Source: Trissonchulus latispiculum
Lineage: Eukaryota; Nematoda; Enoplea; Enoplida; Ironidae
Direction of reading: 5' to 3'
Assembly: GCA_030248195.1 (NCBI GenBank)
Contig: JASAND010030498.1
Coordinates: 36,192-100,191, forward strand
Length of the DNA stretch: 64,000 nucleotides
A program made the position numbers and the translations under genes. The notes beneath the pieces are model-generated. The model made no database searches. It had not been told where the DNA came from and worked only from the letters and a program-made list of their open reading frames with translations. This document shows, in pieces, positions 57,622 through 64,000 of this stretch. The stretch's first letter is position 1; each line of letters begins with the position of its first letter.

Positions 57622-59814
57622 CTAAAGCAAAAACGTCAACAATTTTAGGTTTTGGCACATTAAACTTAAATTAAAAAAGATCAATGGTGCTGTGTAGCCA
57701 CATATATTAGACTCTAGTTAAACTACATGAGAAACTGATGTAACTGACATTTCCTAACAAGATCATTGTGTGTGCACCCCTGGTATTCTGTCAAGCAAAC
57801 TAGATTAAATTTGATACAATCATGTTCGGGAATATCTTAGTCAATACAGTGTGGGTGTTTAACTAATTTTAGTTTAAGGGATTAAGGTCGATTAAGGGTA
57901 GGGCAAATGCTACTTACATCTGCTTTAATGGACAGTGGAAACCATGTTTTCCAATACGGCCAGTGTGCCCCTCTTCTCTACAGTAGCCACACTTTCTTGG
58001 CTTCTTCTGAGTCTTCTTCTTTTTCAACGGGGCGGATGGAAGTTTAGCACCTCCAAATGACAATTTCGGCGTCTCAGTCTGGGCCATTACTGATTTTTCT
58101 CCCGAGTTTTCAGAATCCGCCGAACGGGACGGCAAAGCTGATTTCAAAACTGCCGGCTGGCGGGACAGAGGAGGTGGTTTCCAGTAGTCATCATGCTTGG
58201 TCTTCCGCGTTGGTGGAACAATAGGACGGACTGAAAAACAAACATTAAGAAAGTGACTCAAAAGTAATAAAACTTCCTGAATCACCCCACTATAGGTAGC
58301 GTAAACTCGACTGTTAGTGGTATTCCGGAGAGGATGGGGTGGTTGGCCATACCGAAAAATTCAGACCTGGTTAAAACACAGGCACCTTCTAGACAGTATA
58401 TATACAACAACAATAATACTAGGCGCGTTATAGTGAGGTCCCGGAAACTTGTATAATCCATTAACACAATAATAAAAAGTACACTGCATGTCTACAATTT
58501 TGTCTAGCTCATGGCAACATCTATTTTCACTGTTCTTTCCTTAATGCTATATATACCCACAGTCCAATCATTTCTGTGTTACATTATCTGTTGTTCTGTT
58601 GTTAGCTTTGATAGAGGATTTGTTGCAAACTGTGAGAAACTTTATCATAAAACATTGTTTTTATAAAATTCATTTTATATGCATGTCTCTATTTATGGAA
58701 CCAAGAAAATATAAATTTACCAAGTTTAGCCACAGCCGTCGCGGATGCTAAATCTCCCAGAATGTTCTCCTTGCCACTCAGATTAGCAGCGCCTTCTGAT
58801 TTCGGAAAACCTGGCGTCAAAGTGGCGTCATCGTCTTCTAAAATTCCAAATCAACTTTAAGGCTTAGATTATTACTATGCCAATGTTGGGATCGTCTTCA
58901 TCTTTCTAGATAGTAAACATGTGATATTTCATGGTTTAGGTTGTTTCATCATTTGGTGTGACATCCATTCCATTTAACAACTATTACTATTTAGTATTTA
59001 TAATAATTTTTATAGTTCGCTTTTACTGAGAATCAACTTACCAACTTCATCCAAAGCCGCGGATTCAATTTGGACCTCTAATGTTTCCTGTAAGCAGCTT
59101 CCATCTCCAACAGTAGCGGTCATTGACAAGACCGGCGTCAAAGTGGCGTCATCGTCTTCTAAAATAACTGTTCAACTATATACAACTAATGATAAAGCAT
59201 AAAATTTAAAATTCTACTGATAACAATGGGTTTCTCGAAGTGGTCATCTCTTTCTTCCTGAGGATTTGGTCCCTCCTCCATGGTTGTCTATCATTCGGAG
59301 GAAAGCAGGTGTACATTCGCATTACCAGTGATACTCTGTACGGTCCGTTATTATTACTCCATTATGTCGATCCTCACCACCTATACCAGCGGGAGTTGCT
59401 ACTATACCCAACAATAATAATGCTTAATAGGGTGTTGACTAATGAAAGGTTATTTTTTGAGGTTTAGCTCTTTTAAACGAATGTTAATATATTGTGAGTG
59501 TTTTACTTAAATTAGCGAATAAGCCACCAAAACAGTGGGCTCTCTGCTAGGAAATTGGGTTATAGATATGTTAGAGACATACAGTAATATTAAGTTATTC
59601 AGTTTAAACTGTGCATACCATCAGTGCTCCAAATATCTAACTTAGATAGATCCAAATCCAATAATAATCGGTCCGTAGAATCCATGCCACTGTTTTCAAA
59701 CAATTGAAAATGTTGTGACAAAGCGCAGGCCACCCACCATTTAAATGCGATTACAGCAGCACATGTGGTAAATAGTGAGGCAGGTGGAGGACAAATTGCC
59801 ACCGCCATAGGCAT
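57555..59814 (-). CDS. Unknown five-exon gene, 269 aa, CCHC-like zinc knuckle
   Basis: Exons 59814-59619, 59158-59042, 58837-58721, 58230-57918 and 57621-57555 join with GT-AG sites and matching phases to exactly 810 bp, ending TGA. Exon 1 (MPMAVAICPPPASLFTTCAA...) has a hydrophobic stretch at about residues 12-32 that may be a membrane segment, then DSTDRLLLDLDLSKLDIWST. Exons 2 and 3 are both 117 bp and both begin with DDDATLTP, so one arose by duplication. Exon 4 is basic and Ser/Pro-rich and ends with CGYCREEGHTGRIGKHGFHC, a C-x2-C-x4-H-x10-C zinc-knuckle-like motif. The C-terminus is acidic. I do not recognise the family. An upstream exon is not excluded. Confidence 0.75.
57918..58230 (-). 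CDS. Exon 4 of the unknown gene (zinc knuckle)
   Basis: 313 bp, acceptor TTTTTCAG, donor AGAT|GTAAGT. It would stop at TAA if unspliced, but the donor is near-perfect and the next exon continues the frame. It carries the C-x2-C-x4-H-x10-C motif after a Lys-rich tract (KKKKTQKKPRK). Confidence 0.82.
58721..58837 (-). CDS. Exon 3 of the unknown gene (duplicated exon, copy B)
   Basis: 117 bp, acceptor TTTTAG, donor CTTG|GTAAAT. Encodes DDDATLTPGFPKSEGAANLS then GKENILGDLASATAVAKL. Same length and phase as exon 2. Confidence 0.78.
59042..59158 (-). CDS. Exon 2 of the unknown gene (duplicated exon, copy A)
   Basis: 117 bp, acceptor TTTTAG, donor GTTG|GTAAGT. Encodes DDDATLTPVLSMTATVGDGS then CLQETLEVQIESAALDEV. 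The first 27 bases are almost identical to exon 3. Confidence 0.78.
59619..59814 (-). CDS. Exon 1 of the unknown gene
   Basis: Starts at ATG 59814 and ends at ATG|GTATGC. It encodes 65 residues and one base, containing IAFKWWVACALSQHFQLFEN. Start choice rests on this being the first ATG of an open exon. Confidence 0.65.
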
Positions 59815-60296
59815 GATTGCTACCGTAAGAACAGTTCTTGCGCTTAAAGTGGGAACAAATCACCCTATTTTGTGTTGACGTAGCATAAACGAGTTTCTAA
59901 AGTAAATTCGCCACCCATCTGTTTGAAAAAGAAGATTACGATCAAAAACAGCGTAGTGAATTACATGAATTATTTAGGTTGGCTCTTGTTATCAAGGAAT
60001 ACAATCTCTAAACTTTGAAACAAAATTATGAACTCCATCACAACAAAGTAATGGCTCATGAAACACACTTAAAACTAGAAATTTTGAAAGTAGTGGAACA
60101 GAAGTGTTAAAATAAGGTTATTAATGCCTACGCATGCTAGCTTGGATTGAACTGTAGCGTCTGAGATAGTGTTTATGGAATAGCTAACTCTAAAAAACTC
60201 TGATATAACCCTTTGAACGTCCTTGTGTATATCAAACATTACAATATGTATACGTGCTATATATACATTTCTGTTGTTCGTGTCTGAGTTTTAGTT

Positions 60297-63227
60297 CATA
60301 CATGGGCAATGAACTTGGCTCTAGCCTGCACAGCCTTCGATCTCACTGCGCGGGGGGTCAAATTTCTAATTTTTAACGATATGTGTGGACTGTGGTTTTT
60401 CCAAAGTTCTGTTTTTGTCCCTTTGTCGGAAAGATTTGCGAACATACGCAATCCTTTAAGATTTTGATGAATCTCTCACAAAATACGGAAATTTTCATTC
60501 TCTGGTTTTACTAAACAGCAAGGGAATTTTATGAATGTAGCTATATTTCATTCGCTTTTTAAAATTCAATTAGCATTAAGCATAATTACTCAAGTAATAT
60601 AAAAAGTCGAAACTAATTTAAGGTGCTGGTATCCTTTTGTGCAGTGCTTTTGTGGTGACTTTTCGAAACGCTATAACTTTCGCAGTTTTGAGAGTTGGAA
60701 AGATCGTTTTAACGTTGTACGTTACCTTATACATCGATTTAAAGCTTACAAGCTGCACATTTACACGAACTCACGAAACTAGCAAAATTAGCAGAAAAAT
60801 AGAAAAATTTTCTCACATGCTTACATGTGGCCGTCGGAATATGGACCAAAAATTTTTGAACATCGATTTCTCAAAACTGTAGAATCGGACAAAATTTCTT
60901 CTTGTGCCTGACATCAAGGACATGTGGGCCGAGGGACATCTTTTGGATTTCGCTCAACGAGTCTCAGTACTCCAGAAAATCCGGCAAATGTGAGGTGACA
61001 CGAAATTTCGCAACTTTGAATTCAGTTTTTTTCGTAACTGGAGACATTTAGCTCAAACCGAGAAAAATGTCCCTCCGCAATAGTGCGAAGTTTCATTCTG
61101 CCAAAAATCAAGCGAATCGATTGAGTAGTTTTTGAGAAACCGCTGTTGAAAACAAAATAATCGCAGTTTTGCTAAAATGGTTTTTCGGTGAATTCTCTAG
61201 CAACGAACTCCAACGAATAGGCATTGATAAAATGTGCAATTGGACGATGCATCGATTTTTCGATGTATCGATAAATAAGTTAAAATTGTCTGTAAGATTT
61301 GGCAGAAATTTTGAAAAACTGATTTCTTCAAAAATGGCCGTTTTTGGGTTTTACTGCCTTAACCACTAGAGATAACTCAAAGGTTGTAAATGTTCACTCT
61401 GGAGCCCTCTTTCCAGCTATAACAACCAATCCGGTGTATCGACTGCTTAATGGCTTAATAACTGAGAGAATAATGGCAAAACCAAAACTTTGCTATCTTT
61501 ACACCTAAAAATCCGGGACTGGTTCCAGAATGTCAAAGAGCACGAAAATAATGTATTTGGAAAGTTTCATCCACTTTCACAAAGAGCCAAATCCAAATTA
61601 GTCCCTCGGCCCACATGTCCTTTATATCATAGCACAAAAAGAACTTTTGGCCGATTCTACGGTTTTGAGAAATCGATTTTCAAAATTGTTTGGTCTGTAT
61701 TTAGCCGTCATGTCAGAAACTTTTTGCAATTTTTTCGTTAATTTTGCTAGTTTAGCAAAACGGTCCTTCTTGGAAGCGGAATGGGGACATTCCCCGACAA
61801 TGAACACAAAAATCTTCTTTCCCTGATAGTACCCGTTTCCTCCGTTTTAAGGAAGAACATATAATCAAGAGCATATATATAAGTAACATATATAATCAAC
61901 TGCAGGTTAAACGACCAATGTAGAATGGAACAATTAAGAGGGGGTTTCGTAAAAAGGGCCGTTAAAAATAAAAAAGGGGGTAGCGATAAAATCTTTGCAA
62001 CGGGGGATCTGGGGGTAGAGCCCCCTTGCAGTTGAAGAAATTTTTGGATTTTGCAATAAAACCCGTCTTCGGAGCTAAAATTCTTTTCGCTTTGTAGAAC
62101 CATGAATTACGGTAAATTGTATCAAGAAATTAATTGAGAGAAGTCTTGGAATGGCAATTGCCGAGTATTTTGGTTTTTGGCAGCGTATCTTTTAAGCGTT
62201 TGACTGCGAACTCAACTCAACGTTTAAGCTACAAATGCGCCGAAAGTACAAAATTATTTGGAAGAAATGTGAAGCAAAAAACATCCATGGCATGGAAACT
62301 TTCAAAGGAAATGAAAAAGGAAACACACCACCGGTCCAAAAATTTTGGAATAAATATGTAATGAAAGAGGCAGCAGTTTTTAAGGGAAATGCAATGGAAA
62401 ACGCACCGGAGGCGCAAAAGTTTTAAACAAAAATAAACGAAAACACGCTGGTGGTGCAAAATTTTTAAAGGAATGTAATAGTCAACGCGACGCGAAACGT
62501 TTTAAATAAATGCAATGAAAATTTCGCCATGAGCGAAGCCGCCCAAGAAATTTTCAGACCATTTTGTTGCAGGGGATAAAATTTTTGGGGTAAAAATTGG
62601 TTGCATGGTTTAAAACTTTAATGCACTTTGTTGCGCGGGGGTACGAAAAAATTTTGTTGCGCGGGGTAAAAATTTAGTTGCACGGGAAAAAATGTTAATG
62701 CACTCTGTTGCGCAGGGGTAAAAATTTTGTTGCGCGGGGTAAAAATTTGGTTGCGCGGTAAAAAATGTTAATGCACTCTGTTGCGCGGGGGTAAAAATTT
62801 TGTTGTGCGGGACAAAATCTTCATACGCTTTGCTGCGCGGGGGTAAAATTTTGTTGCGCAGCGATAAAAATTTGCAGCGCGGGACAAAATATTGAGGCAC
62901 TTTCCTGCTCAGGGTAAAAATTTTGCTGCGAGAGTTAGAACTTTCGTTGTACGGGATAAAGTTCTAACGTGCTTTGTTGGGCGGGGATACAAAGTTTGCT
63001 GCGCGGCGCCGGCGATAAAGATTTTTTGCGCGGGACAAAAGTTTGATGCTCTTTGTTGCGCGGGGGTAAAAATTTGTTGCGCGTGATAAAATCTTGAGAC
63101 GCGACGCTTTCCTGCGCGGGGTAAAAATTTTACTGCGCGGGGGTAAAATTTTGGCTGCGTACTGCGCGGGGGTAAATTTTCCTAGCCTGCACATGTGCAG
63201 GAGTTGTGCAGGCATTGCCCATGCGTG
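60297..63227. mobile_element. hAT-like element, 2.9 kb, non-autonomous
   Basis: The left end CATACATGGGCAATG and inverted right end CACGCATGGGCAATG enclose it. The exact 8-bp target duplication TTTTAGTT stands at 60289-60296 and 63228-63235. Both ends carry subterminal GCCTGCACA. The interior has an inverted pair (60820-61150 and 61560-61720), a GGATCTGGGGGTAGAGCCCC repeat near 62004 and a large minisatellite. No transposase was seen. Confidence 0.9.
62590..63185. repeat. TTGCGCGGGGTAAAAATTTTG minisatellite
   Basis: Around 25 diverged units of roughly 20-27 bp. Some are separated by ATGCACTCTGTTGCGCGGGG-type units, giving higher-order repeats. Open frames on both strands (for example RATKFYPRATKFF) are repeat-derived. 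Lies at the right side of the 2.9-kb hAT-like element. Confidence 0.9.
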
Positions 63228-63235
63228 TTTTAGTT

Positions 63236-64000
63236 GGGGTTTTTTAGTGAATGCAGTCAGAGATTTACTAGTAAGATTTGTGTTAATATCCGTCTGCTAT
63301 TTTTCGGCTTGCCGGAAGGTCTTGGGAATAATATTCAGAGTTGTCCGTATAGTGGTATTTTAGGTTTTTTAGATCTTAATTTTTTGGTTTTTTACTTTTT
63401 CCAATTTTTTTGGGGGTTTCAAATTTTTTCACTTTTTGGAGTTTATGTACTCAATATTTATATACACTATTCAAAACCATTTCTCATATTTCGACATTAA
63501 AATAACCTTACTGCTCTGTCCGAATTTGGATATATTTTTGTCAATATATGAGTCGAGTCTCTTATGCCTTTCTGTAGTTTTCTTTGATAAGGTGGGGAGT
63601 GTGTATAATGTCCTCTTTTTTGGAGTGAATTTAGGATTGTGTGCCTCATTAACGTGCTTAGACATTGCTTTATCACTGTTAAAATCTTTACCACAGCTGC
63701 AACGATGAGATTCACCAAAGTTTCCTAAAATGATCTCTTGTAGTCCCATGCTCAATTCTAGCTCGATATATTTGCGTATAAGTAATCGGATTAAAACTGC
63801 GCTTAAGAACCGACCGCTCACGACGACAGACTAAGTCAAACTGACGAGGTGCCTAAGATTTGATTGTTTATATAGATTTTTGAGTTAGCTAATAGTTGCT
63901 TGGCTTGTAGTTTACATTTACCGTTTGCAGAATTTTTTTAATGAATTAGTGCTAACTTTATAATATTTGTGTCCATCCCTCTGCGATTTTACCGGCTTTC
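63236..64000. other. Right edge of window
   Basis: AT-rich DNA outside the 2.9-kb element. Apart from the finger-like frame at 63471-63749, nothing was recognised. Confidence 0.4.
63471..63749 (-). CDS. Possible fragment with C2H2-like finger
   Basis: From ATG 63749 the frame reads MGLQEIILGNFGESHRCSCG, then KDFNSDKAMSKHVNEAHNPK and a basic tail ending ILMSKYEKWF. The C-x-C...H-x4-H spacing suggests a single zinc finger. An acceptor ATTTTAG precedes GNFGES, so it could be a last exon. No family was recognised; it may be a chance frame or transposon debris. Confidence 0.3.
   Translation of the reverse strand: MGLQEIILGNFGESHRCSCGKDFNSDKAMSKHVNEAHNPKFTPKKRTLYTLPTLSKKTTERHKRLDSYIDKNISKFGQSSKVILMSKYEKWF

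Noticed and set aside
57914..58282. Exon 4 of the unknown gene read as a stand-alone 123-codon ORF
   Set aside because: A strong acceptor and donor lie within it, and splicing at both gives a consistent five-exon frame.
62610..63215. Frames of the RATKFYPRATKFF type on both strands
   Set aside because: Translation of the GC-rich minisatellite.

Overview
The window is nuclear DNA of an animal, most likely an invertebrate or other non-vertebrate metazoan. The evidence is a spliced parvin gene (a focal-adhesion protein of animals and close relatives), a ZNFX1-type helicase, a divergent rhodopsin-like receptor, GT-AG introns, standard stop codons and a typical animal transposon load: CR1-like LINEs, a Penelope-like element and many terminal-inverted-repeat (TIR) elements. 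No prokaryotic operon, CRISPR array, rRNA or convincing tRNA was seen. The species cannot be named from the sequence alone.

Layout. (1) 1-8025, minus strand: ten coding exons of a parvin gene whose 3' end lies outside the window; all splice phases join into one 331-residue frame, and the introns hold small TIR elements. (2) About 8.2-21.1 kb: transposon nest. Several elements end in TATAG...CTATA and carry repeated internal motifs of the form GGGAAAAAACCCA. One copy has been split by a CR1-like LINE and by a small element with an 8-bp target duplication; removing both restores the length of the uninterrupted copy. (3) 21.4-22.6 kb: older repeats and a long G-rich tract. (4) 22.6-27.0 kb, minus strand: a coding-intact CR1-like LINE. 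Its ORF1 carries a PHD-like finger, a NADAR (YbiA/DUF1768) domain and two CCHC knuckles; ORF2 is endonuclease plus reverse transcriptase, lies in the -1 frame without an AUG, and is preceded by an in-frame GGGTTTT slippery heptamer. (5) 27-38 kb: no gene recognised; a dense series of perfect hairpins, two tandem-repeat blocks and two small TIR elements. (6) 39-42 kb: LINE endonuclease fragment and a hAT-like element. (7) 43.2-44.4 kb, plus strand: a 7TM receptor exon. (8) 47.7-51.6 kb, minus strand: a 3.9-kb exon of a ZNFX1-like helicase. (9) 53.7-57.0 kb: foldback repeats, a decayed Penelope-like element and a second copy of an intron repeat of parvin. (10) 57.5-59.8 kb, minus strand: a five-exon gene of unknown function (269 aa) with a zinc-knuckle-like motif and two tandemly duplicated 117-bp exons. 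(11) 60.3-63.2 kb: a 2.9-kb hAT-like element with a GC-rich minisatellite.

The four host genes are unrelated in function and appear as separate transcription units in repeat-rich DNA. The most interesting item is the LINE: a retrotransposon carrying a predicted ADP-ribose/N-glycosidase domain together with a probable frameshift-controlled polyprotein. No database search was possible, so novelty is unverified throughout.
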